Origin: Luteibacter jiangsuensis
GTDB taxonomy: Bacteria > Pseudomonadota > Gammaproteobacteria > Xanthomonadales > Rhodanobacteraceae
Direction: 5' to 3'
NCBI RefSeq assembly: GCF_011742555.1
Contig: NZ_JAAQQR010000002.1
Span: forward strand, 620,001 to 684,000
Length of the DNA: 64,000 bases
In this document: piece by piece, positions 37,039-45,979 of the stretch
Layout of the letters: each line of letters starts with the position of its first letter
Numbering within the stretch: position 1 is the stretch's first letter
Program-made: the position numbers and the translations under genes
Notes under the pieces: generated by a model
The model's input: the letters and a program-made list of their open reading frames with translations, nothing else
What the model was told of the DNA's origin: nothing
Database searches by the model: none

Positions 37039-37830
37039 ATGGACTTGATCGACATCGGTGCCAATCTCACCCACGAATCCTTCCGTCAGGATTTTGACGA
37101 TGTGCTGGCACGGGCCAGCGCGCACGGCGTCGGCCGGATGGTCGTGACGGGCGCGTCCCGCGAGGGCAGTGTCCACGCGCTGGAGCTGGCACGCGCGAGT
37201 GGCGGCCGGCTGTTCGCCACCGCCGGCGTCCATCCGCACCATGCCGTGGACTACGACCGGCACACCGATACGCTGCTGCGCGAACTGGCGCGCGAGCCGG
37301 AGGTCCGCGCCGTGGGAGAAACCGGGCTCGACTACAACCGCAACTACTCGCCGCGCGACGTGCAGCGGGAGGTGTTCGAGTGCCAGCTGGAGATCGCGGC
37401 GGAGGTCGGCAAACCGCTGTTCCTGCACCAGCGCGACGCACACCACGACTTCCTCGCCATCCTGAAGCGCTATCGCGACCGCGTTCCCGCGGCGGTGGTG
37501 CACTGCTTCACGGACAGCGCCGAGGCACTGCGCGACTATCTGGATCTCGATTGCCACATCGGCATCACCGGATGGATCTGCGACGAACGCCGCGGGGCGC
37601 ATCTGCGCGAACTGGTGCGCACCATTCCGGCGAATCGCCTGATGCTGGAAACGGATGCCCCGTACCTGCTGCCGCGCACGATCCGTCCGATGCCCAAGGA
37701 CCGCCGCAACGAACCGATGTACCTCGCGCACATCCGCGACGAGGTGGCGAAGGACCGTGGCGAAACGCGCGAGGCCCTGACCGAGTCGACCACGCGCACG
37801 GCGGAAGCATTCTTCGGCCTTCCGGCCTGA
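37039..37830 (+). CDS. tatD: TatD-family metal-dependent DNase
   Basis: A 263-residue TIM-barrel metallohydrolase, cytosolic, with 3'-5' exonuclease activity in E. coli. Alignment landmarks with E. coli TatD are DIGANLTHESF at the start, AGVHPHH, GETGLDYNRNYS, RDAHHDF, VVHCFTDSAE, ITGWICDERRG and ETDAPYLLPR. The first histidine pair is missing, as in TatD proper and unlike YcfH/YjjV. ATG 37039 matches the family N-terminus; the frame runs 22 codons further up without support. It is convergent with the antiporter gene, with a 3-base gap. Confidence 0.92.
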   Translation: MDLIDIGANLTHESFRQDFDDVLARASAHGVGRMVVTGASREGSVHALELARASGGRLFATAGVHPHHAVDYDRHTDTLLRELAREPEVRAVGETGLDYNRNYSPRDVQREVFECQLEIAAEVGKPLFLHQRDAHHDFLAILKRYRDRVPAAVVHCFTDSAEALRDYLDLDCHIGITGWICDERRGAHLRELVRTIPANRLMLETDAPYLLPRTIRPMPKDRRNEPMYLAHIRDEVAKDRGETREALTESTTRTAEAFFGLPA

Positions 37831-37833
37831 GCC

Positions 37834-39492
37834 TCAGGCCGAATGCAATCCCGTCAACGCCGCTTCGGCCAGGTCCGCCTCGCGCGTGAGCGCCCGCAAC
37901 GTCTCATCGTTGATCCGGTGCGTGCGGCGGAGTTCGGCAAGCTCCTTTCGCTCAGCGTGTAGCGCGGCGAGACGCATACTGCGTTCGGTGCCCGCCTCGG
38001 CGCGCGCCCTCTCCGGTACGTCGCCATCCTCGCCCGCGGCGGCCAGCCGCTGCTGGTAATCCGCCATGACGCGCGCCGCGACGCGCGAGGCAAGCGCGAT
38101 GGCATGCTCGTCGCCGCCGTCCTCCACGCGTTTCTGTTCCGCCGCGATGCCACGCAGCGCCGCCTCCGCCGCAAGCGCGCGAGCCATCCTCTCTTCCCGA
38201 ACGCGGGGATCTTCCCCGTCCAGGTTCAGCCCCCTCACCAGCAGCGGGAGACCGATGGCGCCGAACAGCAGCGTGCAGAGGATCACGCCGGTTGCGAGGA
38301 AGATCATGAGATCCCGCGTCGGGAACACCACGCCCTCGCGCTTCATGAGCGGCAACGACAGCACGCCCGCCATGGTGATGGCGCCACGGACACCCGCCAG
38401 GGCGGTCGTCCAGACGAGGCGCGTACCGACTTTCGGTCGCTGCTCGCCGCGGTGCCACGCCCGCATCAGCATGAAGCGCAGCGACACCCAGACCCAGATG
38501 AAGCGCAGCACCACGAGCACCAGCGTGATCGCCACCACGTAAGCCACGAGATACCACGGCTCACCTCCCCCCGCCTGGCGCAGATCCAGCCCCGCGCCGT
38601 CGACGATGCCGGGCAGTTGCAGACCCAGCAGAAGGAAGATCAGTCCGTTGAAGACGAATTCCAGCATCGACCAGACCGCGCCGTTCTGCACGCGCGTGGC
38701 CACATAGCCGCCCTTCGATACGTCCGTGCGATTCATCGTGACGCCCGCCGCAACGGCCGCCAGGATGCCCGACATACCGAAGTGCTCCGCAAGCAGGTAG
38801 GCGGCGAAGGGCAGCACCAGGACCAGCGCTACCTGACTCGGTGGATCGACCTCGCTGGCCCAACGAATGAAGCGGCGGCGAACCACGCCGAACACCACTC
38901 CCACGAACGCACCCGCCAGCACACCGCCGATGGCCATCACGGCGAAGTCGCCCGCCGCCGACGTCAGGGAGAACCTGCCGGTCAACTCGGCCGCGACGGC
39001 GAACTGCAACGCGACCAGGCCCGACGCGTCGTTCAGCAGCGCTTCGCCGGACAACACGTGCATGAGTCGCGGCGGCATCTTCGACCCGCCGGTTATGGAG
39101 GACACGGCCACGGCATCGGTGGGAGAGAGCACCGCGGCGAGCGCGAACGCCACCGCCAACGGCACCGTGGGAATCATCCAGTGCACGAAGTAGCCCACCC
39201 CGACGATGGTGAAGAACACCAGCCCGATCGCGAGCGCCAGGATGGGACGCCACAGGAGGAACAGCTCGCGCTTGGGAATGCGCCAGCCGTCCGCGAAGAG
39301 CAGGGGTGGAATGAACAGGAGGAAGAAGAGGTCGGGATCGAACTCGACATGCATGCCTAACGGCCGCGCGAGCACCGCGCCGAGGGCGATCTGCAACAGC
39401 GGAAGCGGCAGCCTGACCGGCAGGATGCGCACCACCGAACCGGACAGCGCGACGACGAGCAGGAGGATGAGCACGGTGATGACGAGGTCCAT
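37834..39492 (-). CDS. CPA1-family Na+/H+ antiporter
   Basis: A 552-residue inner-membrane exchanger (E. coli YjcE is 549). About 12 membrane segments span residues 1-420. The ion-binding region holds LSPTDAVAVSSI (about 121-132) and GEALLNDASGLVALQ (about 148-162), where the Asn-Asp pair is expected to bind and carry the cations. A conserved Arg lies in ALAGVRGAITMAGVLSLP. The C-terminal ~130 residues are cytosolic, charged and helical (likely coiled coil). It serves pH and sodium homeostasis. Direction of coupling or K+ specificity cannot be read. Confidence 0.92.
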   Translation of the reverse strand: MDLVITVLILLLVVALSGSVVRILPVRLPLPLLQIALGAVLARPLGMHVEFDPDLFFLLFIPPLLFADGWRIPKRELFLLWRPILALAIGLVFFTIVGVGYFVHWMIPTVPLAVAFALAAVLSPTDAVAVSSITGGSKMPPRLMHVLSGEALLNDASGLVALQFAVAAELTGRFSLTSAAGDFAVMAIGGVLAGAFVGVVFGVVRRRFIRWASEVDPPSQVALVLVLPFAAYLLAEHFGMSGILAAVAAGVTMNRTDVSKGGYVATRVQNGAVWSMLEFVFNGLIFLLLGLQLPGIVDGAGLDLRQAGGGEPWYLVAYVVAITLVLVVLRFIWVWVSLRFMLMRAWHRGEQRPKVGTRLVWTTALAGVRGAITMAGVLSLPLMKREGVVFPTRDLMIFLATGVILCTLLFGAIGLPLLVRGLNLDGEDPRVREERMARALAAEAALRGIAAEQKRVEDGGDEHAIALASRVAARVMADYQQRLAAAGEDGDVPERARAEAGTERSMRLAALHAERKELAELRRTHRINDETLRALTREADLAEAALTGLHSA

Positions 39493-39596
39493 GCCGCGAC
39501 GCTAGCGGCCGGCCATGGAAGAGGCAACAGGAACCTTCGACGACCGTAATATGCTGCACGTCATACGTAATTACCTGCTTAGGACTTATTCCTATT

Positions 39597-39611
39597 GTTC
39601 CTTTGTGGAAC
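39597..39611. promoter_or_regulatory. Short palindrome GTTCC-TTTGT-GGAAC, possible operator
   Basis: A perfect 5-bp inverted repeat with a 5-base centre lies in the AT-rich part of the spacer, about 330 bases before the receptor start. Its position suits a regulator site for the receptor or the divergent antiporter. The arms are short and chance is a real alternative. Confidence 0.3.
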
Positions 39612-39714
39612 GGAGGTTTACGTTTTACAAACGCATCGGTTCCGGTGCGTTCGTCGACGACGATTTCGCTCCATGGACGATGTCCTTGCACGAGCTTTTC
39701 CAGGGGAGAACCCC

Positions 39715-39780
39715 ATGCCGTTCCCGTATCGGTCCGTACCCCCATTCCGCGAAGAGGACAGGCTCGCCCGCCTGCCATGA
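39715..39780 (+). CDS. Possible 21-residue leader peptide upstream of the TonB-dependent receptor
   Basis: ATG 39715 is preceded by GGGGAG at 39703-39708 with 6-base spacing, one of the better ribosome sites in the area. It encodes 21 residues (MPFPYRSVPPFREEDRLARL plus Pro). The reading frame stops 155 bases before the receptor gene. It could be a translated leader controlling downstream expression, or chance. No homologue known to me. Confidence 0.25.
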   Translation: MPFPYRSVPPFREEDRLARLP

Positions 39781-39935
39781 CGTCGCGCCGCCGCACGCAC
39801 CCTGTGTGACGGCGGTGAGATAAGCCATTCCCCGCAAAACCCACCGCCGTTCTTCGGCGGCCTGTCCGCGTGCCGCGCGGGCACGGGTGCTGCCGCCCCG
39901 ATTTCGTTCCGCGTCACCCACAGGAGGGTACTTCC

Positions 39936-42900
39936 ATGCAGTTCGCAAACCATGCCCCGGCAACCGCACGCCGACGACTTGCGACCGCGCTGGCGTTCGC
40001 CATCGCCGCGGGAATCGCCGGCGGCGCACTCGCGCAGAGCAACGCCACCGGTTCCATCTTCGGCTCGGCCACGCCCGGCGACGTCGTCCACATCGAAAAC
40101 ACCGCCACCGGCCTCCGCCGCGACATCACCGTGGACGCGGGCGGCCGCTACCGTGCCAACTCGCTCCCGATCGGCAGCTACGACGTCTCGCTGATGCACA
40201 ACGGTGCCGTGGTCGATTCGCACAAGGGCGTGCAGACGTCCATCAGCCAGGGCACGGACGTGTCGTTCGCGACCACCTCGGCGGACGCCACCACCCTGGG
40301 CAGCGTGCAGGTCACGGCGAACAGCCTGCCCAGCATCGACGTGAGCTCCGTCGACTCGCGCACGGTGCTCACGGCCGACCAGCTGTCGAAGCTGCCCATC
40401 GCGCGTACGTCGATCAGTTCCGTGGCGTTGCTCGCGCCGGGCACCACGCCCGCCGCGCGCGGCTATGGCAATGCGTTGTCGTTCGGCGGCTCGTCGGCGT
40501 CTGAGAACGCGTATTACATCAACGGATTTCAGGCAACCAACCCGCTGACGGGCGTGAGTTCGCGCCAGCTTCCCTACGATGCGATCGACCAGGAGCAGGT
40601 GCTCATCGGTGGCTATGGCGCGGAATACGGCCGCTCCACCGGCGGCGTGATCAACGTGGTGTCCAAACGCGGCTCCAACGAGTGGAAGGGTGACGTGCAG
40701 GTGTTGTTCTCGCCCAGCGGCCTGGCGCAGCAGCCGAAAGACATCCGCCTCACTAATGGCACGCTCTATCAGCGTGGCAACCCCTACACCCTGCGCGACC
40801 AGGAAAACCTCCAGTATTCCGGCTCGCTCGGCGGCGCCCTGATCAAGGACAAGCTGTTCATCTTCGCGGCCGCCGACTGGATCCATCAGACCGGCAACTA
40901 CACCGGACCCAGCACGGTCAGCGACGACGAACGCGACTCGAACAAGACCACGCGCTGGCTCGGCAAGATCGACTGGAACATCACCGACAACAACATCCTC
41001 GAGTTCACCGGGATCGGCGACACCGAAACCACCGACGCCTCCATCTTCGGCTACGACTACGCGACGGGCCGCGGCGATTACCTCGGCCACACTTACACCA
41101 AGAACTACAACGGCACGCAGACCAACGCCACGCCGGGCGGCAACATGTACATCGGGCACTACACCGGTTACATCACCGACGATCTCACCATCAACGCGAT
41201 GTACGGCAAGTCCAGCTCCAATCACCAGCAGACGATCAGCTCCGCATCCGGGAGCACCTGCCCGGGCATCACCGACAACCGAGTGGAGTTCGCCGCCAAC
41301 CCGCAGACCGGGTGCACGGTAGGCGCCACCTCGTTCCTGCTGCCGGGCTCGAAAGATCGCACGAACGGCTGGAGCGCGAATATCGAATACCGCATCGGCG
41401 ACCACGACCTGCGTGCGGGCGTGGACAACTATGTACTCCGCGCTACCTGGGGCTCGGTGCCCGTGGGCGGCACGGGTTACATTTACGCCGACGTGGGCGA
41501 CGGCAAGTCGATCCGCAACCGCCTGAGCAACCTCGGCCTCGATCCCAACCTCTACAACCCGGCCGACTTCCCGAACGGCTATTACGTCGAGTCCACCGCA
41601 CTCACCACCGGCACCTCGGCGCGCACGAACCAGCGCTCGCAGTTCGTGGAAGACAACTGGCAGATCTCCGACCGCTGGCACGCATACATCGGCCTGCGCA
41701 ACGAGCAGTTCACCAACTACAACGGCTCCGGGGAGGCCTATGCAAGCTCGCGCCACCAGCTCGATCCGCGCCTGGGTGCCTCGTGGGACGTCTATGGCGA
41801 CAGTTCGCTGAAGATCTACGCCAATGCGGGCCGCTATCACCTCGGCCTGCCGACCTCGGTGGCCGTGCGCGGCGCCGGCCCGTCCACCTATCCTTCGCAG
41901 TTCTACAGCTTCACGGGCATCGACCCGGTCAGCGGCATACCTACCGGGCTCGGCACCGGGCCGTGGTCCGCCACCTACTACAACAACGGTGCCAACGGCG
42001 TGCCGCCGGATGCGAAGACCGTCTCGGCCCAGCAGCTGCACTCCTACTACCAGGACGAGTACATCTTCGGCTTCGACAAGCAGCTCGGCGACAACTGGAC
42101 GGTCGGCGCCAAGGCGATGTACCGCCGCCTGCGCAGCCTGATCGACGACACCTGCGATTCGGCACCGCTGCAGGCATGGGGCGACCGCAACGGTCTCAGC
42201 GACGAAGTGGCCGCCGGCATCGCGCGAAGCACGGGCTGCTGGCTGTACAACCCGGGCCGCGCCAACACGTTCACGCTGTCACCCGCGGATGGCCAGTATC
42301 TCAGCGTGCCGCTTTCCGCCAAGGACATCGGCGAGCCGAAGCCGAAGCGCTCGTACTACATGCTCGACCTCTACGCCGAGCACCAGTTCAGCGACAAGTG
42401 GTACGGCAAGATCGATTACACGTACTCGCGCAGCTACGGCAACTCCGAAGGCCAGCTCGATTCCAACATCGTGCAGGCCGATGTTTCCACGACGGAGAGC
42501 TGGGACTTCCCGGCCATCATGGAGAACACGAACGGCGACCTGCCGAACGACCAGAAGCACCAGCTGCGCATCTACGGCACGTACGCACCGACCGACGAAT
42601 GGCAGTTCTCCACGGTGACGCGCATCGCCTCGGGTTACCCGGTCAGCTGCCTCGGCGTTCGTCCGGAATCCGCCGGCGGAGATCCGTACAACTACCAGAA
42701 CAACTACTTCTGGTGTAACGGGCAGCCTTCGCCGCGCGGCTCCCGCGGCCGCACGCCGTGGACGTACACGCTCGACCTCAGCGCCGCCTGGAAGCCCGCC
42801 TTCGCGGACCACAAGCTCACGCTGTCGGCCGACGTGTTCAACGCCCTCGGCAAGCAGCGCGTGACGCAGTACTACGAGACCGGCGAAACGGCCGCCGGAC

Positions 42901-42986
42901 TGCCGAACCCCAACTACCTGCGCGCCCGCTCGTTCCAGGATCCGCGCTACGTCCGCCTCGGCGCACGGTACGACTTCACGCTCTGA
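39936..42986 (+). CDS. Oar-like TonB-dependent outer-membrane receptor
   Basis: A 1,016-residue outer-membrane transporter. AGGAGG sits 8 bases before ATG 39936; the longer upstream frame is not needed. The signal peptide is cleaved after GGALA (about residue 33). Residues 35-115 form a carboxypeptidase-regulatory-like/SdrD-B-type beta domain (GSIFGSATPGDVVHIENT ... ANSLPIGSYDVSL), typical of Oar-like receptors. The plug follows (LTADQLSKLPIARTSISSVA ... GGYGAEYGRSTGGVINVVSK), then the 22-strand barrel ending LGARYDFTL. Such receptors usually import peptides, oligosaccharides or chelated iron; no partner gene indicates which. The C-terminal Leu instead of Phe is a small departure. A strong terminator follows. 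Confidence 0.92.
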   Translation: MQFANHAPATARRRLATALAFAIAAGIAGGALAQSNATGSIFGSATPGDVVHIENTATGLRRDITVDAGGRYRANSLPIGSYDVSLMHNGAVVDSHKGVQTSISQGTDVSFATTSADATTLGSVQVTANSLPSIDVSSVDSRTVLTADQLSKLPIARTSISSVALLAPGTTPAARGYGNALSFGGSSASENAYYINGFQATNPLTGVSSRQLPYDAIDQEQVLIGGYGAEYGRSTGGVINVVSKRGSNEWKGDVQVLFSPSGLAQQPKDIRLTNGTLYQRGNPYTLRDQENLQYSGSLGGALIKDKLFIFAAADWIHQTGNYTGPSTVSDDERDSNKTTRWLGKIDWNITDNNILEFTGIGDTETTDASIFGYDYATGRGDYLGHTYTKNYNGTQTNATPGGNMYIGHYTGYITDDLTINAMYGKSSSNHQQTISSASGSTCPGITDNRVEFAANPQTGCTVGATSFLLPGSKDRTNGWSANIEYRIGDHDLRAGVDNYVLRATWGSVPVGGTGYIYADVGDGKSIRNRLSNLGLDPNLYNPADFPNGYYVESTALTTGTSARTNQRSQFVEDNWQISDRWHAYIGLRNEQFTNYNGSGEAYASSRHQLDPRLGASWDVYGDSSLKIYANAGRYHLGLPTSVAVRGAGPSTYPSQFYSFTGIDPVSGIPTGLGTGPWSATYYNNGANGVPPDAKTVSAQQLHSYYQDEYIFGFDKQLGDNWTVGAKAMYRRLRSLIDDTCDSAPLQAWGDRNGLSDEVAAGIARSTGCWLYNPGRANTFTLSPADGQYLSVPLSAKDIGEPKPKRSYYMLDLYAEHQFSDKWYGKIDYTYSRSYGNSEGQLDSNIVQADVSTTESWDFPAIMENTNGDLPNDQKHQLRIYGTYAPTDEWQFSTVTRIASGYPVSCLGVRPESAGGDPYNYQNNYFWCNGQPSPRGSRGRTPWTYTLDLSAAWKPAFADHKLTLSADVFNALGKQRVTQYYETGETAAGLPNPNYLRARSFQDPRYVRLGARYDFTL

Positions 42987-43020
42987 TCCATAACAAGAAA
43001 GTGGCAACACTCCCCAGATT

Positions 43021-43048
43021 GGCCGCTCCGGAGGGAGCGGCCTTTTTT
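43021..43048 (+). terminator. Strong Rho-independent terminator of the TonB receptor gene
   Basis: GGCCGCTCC-GGAG-GGAGCGGCC, a perfect 9-bp stem with a tetraloop, is followed directly by six T and then GTTTTTC. It starts 35 bases after the receptor stop. Confidence 0.95.
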
Positions 43049-43084
43049 GTTTTTCTGTCGCGCATTTCCGGGATTGCGGCTTCG

Positions 43085-43395
43085 CTGTTTGATGCTTATG
43101 GCTTTCGCTTCGTAGGGTGGGCTCGCCTTCGGCCTCGCATCGGCGCCTGTGCCGTTGCCTGAGAGCCAGTAGCCGACGGTGCAGGTTCTTGTTGGGAGAG
43201 CTCAACGATGGTTTGCTTTCGCATCGTCGTAGACCGAGGCGCTGGGTGCCTGCTTTCGCAGGCACGACGGTACGTGGGGGCGCTGCGATACCGGCGCGCC
43301 GCACTCCTGTGGGAGCCGCTTCAGCGGCGATGGGTGCCTGCGGCAAGCTTGCCCGCTACCGCGGGATCGCCGGCGTAGCTGGCTCCCACACAAAG
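43085..43395. repeat. Cluster of REP-like extragenic palindromes
   Basis: This gene-free stretch between the receptor terminator and the AMP-nucleosidase-like gene holds several repeat-style palindromes. GTGCCTGC-TTTC-GCAGGCAC lies at 43246-43265. TGTGGGAGCC at 43308-43317 is inverted as GGCTCCCACA at 43381-43390, enclosing GCCGCT-TC-AGCGGC. A GTAGGGTGGGC motif is at about 43110. The wording matches REP/SMAG-type elements common in Pseudomonas and Xanthomonadales intergenic DNA, as I recall them. Such repeats are mobilised by RAYT transposases; none is in the window. No gene is seen in 43049-43441. Confidence 0.7.
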
Positions 43396-43441
43396 GACTG
43401 AGTACTTGTATGTCGTCGGGAACGGAGCCAGGTTTCCTGGC

Positions 43442-44227
43442 CTATTCGCCGTCGTCCTCGAAGCGCAGGTGCTTCACGCTGCGACCGTGGCGGCGTACCA
43501 GCTTCAACGCTTCCACGCCGACCTTGATGTGCCGCTCGACGAAGTTGGCCGTGACGGCGGCGTCGCTCGTCTCGGTTTTCACGCCTTCAGGGATCATCGG
43601 CTGGTCGGAGACGAGCAGCAGTGCCCCGCAGGGGATGTGATTGGCGAAGCCCGCGGCGAAGATCGTCGCGGTCTCCATGTCGATCGCCATGCTGCGCGTG
43701 CGGCGCAGGTATTCCTTGAAGGCGTCGTCGTGTTCCCACACGCGGCGGTTGGTCGTGTAGACGGTGCCGGTCCAGTAGTCGTGGCCGAGGTCGCGGATCA
43801 TGGTGGAGACGGCACGCTGCAACTGGAATGCGGGCAGCGCCGGCACCTCGGGAAGCAGGTAGTCGTTGGACGTGCCCTCCCCACGGATGGCGGCGATCGG
43901 AAGAACGAGGTCGCCGATGGCGTTCTTCTTCTTGAGGCCACCGCACTTGCCGAGGAACAGTACGGCCTGGGGTTCGATCACGCTCAGGAGGTCCATGATC
44001 GTGGCGGCGTTGGGGCTGCCCATGCCGAAGTTGATCAGGGTGATGCCGTCGGCCGTGGCGTTGGGCATGGGCCGGTCTCGGCCGCGCACCTCCACGCCGT
44101 GTTCATGTGCGAAGCGGTCCACGTAGTGACCGAAGTTGGTCAGCAGTATGTGCTGGCCGAAGGCCTCCAGGGGTGTGCCCGTGTAGCGGGGCAGCCAGTT
44201 GGAGACGATCTCGTTCTTGGTTTTCAT
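43442..44227 (-). CDS. Putative AMP nucleosidase-like phosphorylase-fold protein
   Basis: A 261-residue cytosolic protein of the PNP/UDP nucleoside phosphorylase superfamily, close to the short 'AMN-like' AMP nucleosidases that lack the N-terminal domain of E. coli Amn. Landmarks are ITLINFGMGSPNAATIMDLL (phosphate-site region), LFLGKCGGLKKK and SMAIDMETATIFAAGF, where the Glu of the MET motif binds ribose. The likely reaction is AMP (or a related nucleotide) to adenine plus ribose 5-phosphate. Divergent from degV. Nucleoside specificity cannot be confirmed by eye. Confidence 0.85.
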   Translation of the reverse strand: MKTKNEIVSNWLPRYTGTPLEAFGQHILLTNFGHYVDRFAHEHGVEVRGRDRPMPNATADGITLINFGMGSPNAATIMDLLSVIEPQAVLFLGKCGGLKKKNAIGDLVLPIAAIRGEGTSNDYLLPEVPALPAFQLQRAVSTMIRDLGHDYWTGTVYTTNRRVWEHDDAFKEYLRRTRSMAIDMETATIFAAGFANHIPCGALLLVSDQPMIPEGVKTETSDAAVTANFVERHIKVGVEALKLVRRHGRSVKHLRFEDDGE

Positions 44228-44374
44228 GTCGAATCCGGATGCGCATGCGCCGTCGTGGACTTCAAGCCGACGGCACGGTTACCGGCGACGCCACGCCGGC
44301 GGAGTGCCAAATTCATTTCTGCGAGTGTAGCATCGGCCTCAAGGAACCCAGGGGGGTTCGAGCGGGAGTGGCCG

Positions 44375-45319
44375 ATGCGGATCGGCGTGGCGATCGATGC
44401 GGCCTGCGACGTGCCGCAGGACTTTCTGGAACGGAACGACATCGCGGTGATGCCCATCGCGGTAAAGGTCGATGACGAACGCTTCAAGGACGACCGCGAT
44501 CCGGCCGAGATCCAGCGCTTCCGTGACCGGAAGCTGGGCAGCCGGAGCCATTCGGCCGAAACCGAGGCCAGTTCGGTGGAGGACGTGCAGTCCCTCTTCC
44601 TCGACCGCCTGGTGAAGGAATACGACTGCGTGGTATGCCTCACCATCATGGCCACGCGCAGCCCCATTCACGACAACGTGATCAAGGCCAGCTTCGCCAT
44701 CCTCAAGAACTACCGCCCCGTGCGCGAGGCCGTGGGGCGCTCCGGCCCCTTCCTGATGCGCGTGGTGGACACACGGAACATTTTCGCCGGCGCGGGCCCC
44801 GCCATTGCGGAAACCGTGCGCATGATCCAGGCGGGCAAATCGCCGGCCGAAGTGCGCGAGCGGGCGGCGCAGGTGGCCGACTGCTCGTACGGTTACATGC
44901 TCCCGCGCGACCTCAACTATCTGCGGTCTCGCGCCCGCAGCAAGGGCGACCGTAGCGTCAGCTTCCTGAGTTCGATGCTCGGCACCGCGCTCGACATCAA
45001 GCCCATCCTCCGCGCCCATCGTGGCGAAACGGGGCCGGTCGGCAAGATCCGTGGCTTCGAACAGGGGGCTCTGGCCTTGTTCGAGTACGCGGCGAAGCGC
45101 GTGCAGGCGGGCCTGATGGTGCCCTCGCTGTCGCTGAGCTACGGGGGTGACCTCGACGAGATGCGCGACCTTCCAGGTTACAGCCGGCTTGTTCGCACCT
45201 GTGAAGACGCGGGCGTGCAGATACTGGAAAGCCCCATGGGTATCACCGGCATGGTGAACGTGGGGGAAGGCGCCATGACGCTGGGGTTGGCCTCCGAAGA
45301 CCACGTGGCGGAGTTCTGA
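44375..45319 (+). CDS. DegV family (fatty-acid-binding) protein
   Basis: A 314-residue protein. ATG 44375 follows GGGAG with 6-base spacing; a long frame extends upstream over the divergent neighbour but has no support. The N-terminal GVAIDAACDVPQDFLE matches the DegV start (D-x-x-x-D-l). The middle (VVCLTIMATRSPIHDNVIKA) and the C-terminal GMVNVGEGAMTLG block (Gly-rich lipid head-group site) fit the two-domain DegV fold. Firmicute FakB relatives bind fatty acids for a kinase; the partner in this organism is not visible. It is followed 2 bases later by a small exported-protein gene, probably the same transcript. Confidence 0.85.
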   Translation: MRIGVAIDAACDVPQDFLERNDIAVMPIAVKVDDERFKDDRDPAEIQRFRDRKLGSRSHSAETEASSVEDVQSLFLDRLVKEYDCVVCLTIMATRSPIHDNVIKASFAILKNYRPVREAVGRSGPFLMRVVDTRNIFAGAGPAIAETVRMIQAGKSPAEVRERAAQVADCSYGYMLPRDLNYLRSRARSKGDRSVSFLSSMLGTALDIKPILRAHRGETGPVGKIRGFEQGALALFEYAAKRVQAGLMVPSLSLSYGGDLDEMRDLPGYSRLVRTCEDAGVQILESPMGITGMVNVGEGAMTLGLASEDHVAEF

Positions 45320-45321
45320 AC

Positions 45322-45963
45322 GTGCGCGCGATGCGCGGCGCGGCGGTCGCGATCGCGCTGGCCGCGACCGCTGGCGCGTCAGGCGAAACCGTCTACAAGT
45401 GCGAGGCCGGCGGTCGCACGATCTACCAGCAAACGCCCTGCGCGCGGGACCAGCGGCAGCAAGCCATCCGGTTGGCGGACCCGGCTCCCCCGGCGGAATC
45501 ACCCGCTCCGCGTCCGCCGCCGCCCGCCGAAGAACGCCCCGCTGCCGCACCGGTCGCGGCCCGCGCTTTCACGCCGCCGCCAACCTTGTTCGGCTGCATC
45601 CGTGCCACCGATGGCAAGCCATACACCAGTCGCGATGGCGAACCGCAGCCGTACATGGCGCCTCTGGGTGTGTTGGGTGCGGTCAGTCAGCCGCTCGCCG
45701 ATACCTACGGAAGCCGCGGCGCGGCCATCGCCTCGGCGCCCGAACTGAACCGCGGCAAGGGCAATGCCGCCGCGGTGGCCACCAGCAACTACGTATGGGT
45801 ACAGGACCAATGCCGGCAGCTGTCGCCGGCCGAGGCCTGCGGCGCGCTGCGCGACGAGGCGGAGTCGAACCAGCGCGCGATCCGCCAGGCCTTCAAGAGC
45901 GAACGCGGTCCGCTGGAAGCGAAGGACGCGCAGTTGCGCCAGCAGCTACAAGGCTGCGACTGA
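45322..45963 (+). CDS. DUF4124-type exported protein
   Basis: A 213-residue protein from GTG 45322 (ATG 45331 also possible; neither has a clear ribosome site). A signal peptide (AVAIALAATAGASG) is followed by TVYKCEAGGRTIYQQTPC, the start of the DUF4124 domain (YKC ... G ... Y ... PC). A Pro-rich linker (50-75) leads to a second Cys-containing part with GCIRATDGKPYTSRDG, CRQLSPAEACGALRDEAE and a helical end. It is presumably periplasmic. Its role is unknown and it sits 2 bases after degV. Confidence 0.82.
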   Translation: MRAMRGAAVAIALAATAGASGETVYKCEAGGRTIYQQTPCARDQRQQAIRLADPAPPAESPAPRPPPPAEERPAAAPVAARAFTPPPTLFGCIRATDGKPYTSRDGEPQPYMAPLGVLGAVSQPLADTYGSRGAAIASAPELNRGKGNAAAVATSNYVWVQDQCRQLSPAEACGALRDEAESNQRAIRQAFKSERGPLEAKDAQLRQQLQGCD

Positions 45964-45979
45964 ACGCCGGCGCCACGCC

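Larger units (their letters stand above)
39493..39935. other. 443-base spacer between divergent antiporter and TonB-receptor genes
   Basis: The part 39545-39630 is AT-rich and likely promoter-bearing. It contains the short palindrome at 39597-39611 and a hairpin at 39631-39650 (ACGCATCGG-TT-CCGGTGCGT, one G-T pair). A possible leader ORF lies at 39715-39780. CCGCCG-TTCTT-CGGCGG near 39852-39868 is another small hairpin. The receptor's ribosome site AGGAGG is at 39922-39927. Confidence 0.5.

Noticed and set aside
39618-42041. Minus-strand frame (807 residues) opposite the TonB-dependent receptor
   Set aside because: The plus strand encodes a clear receptor with ribosome site, signal peptide, plug and terminator.
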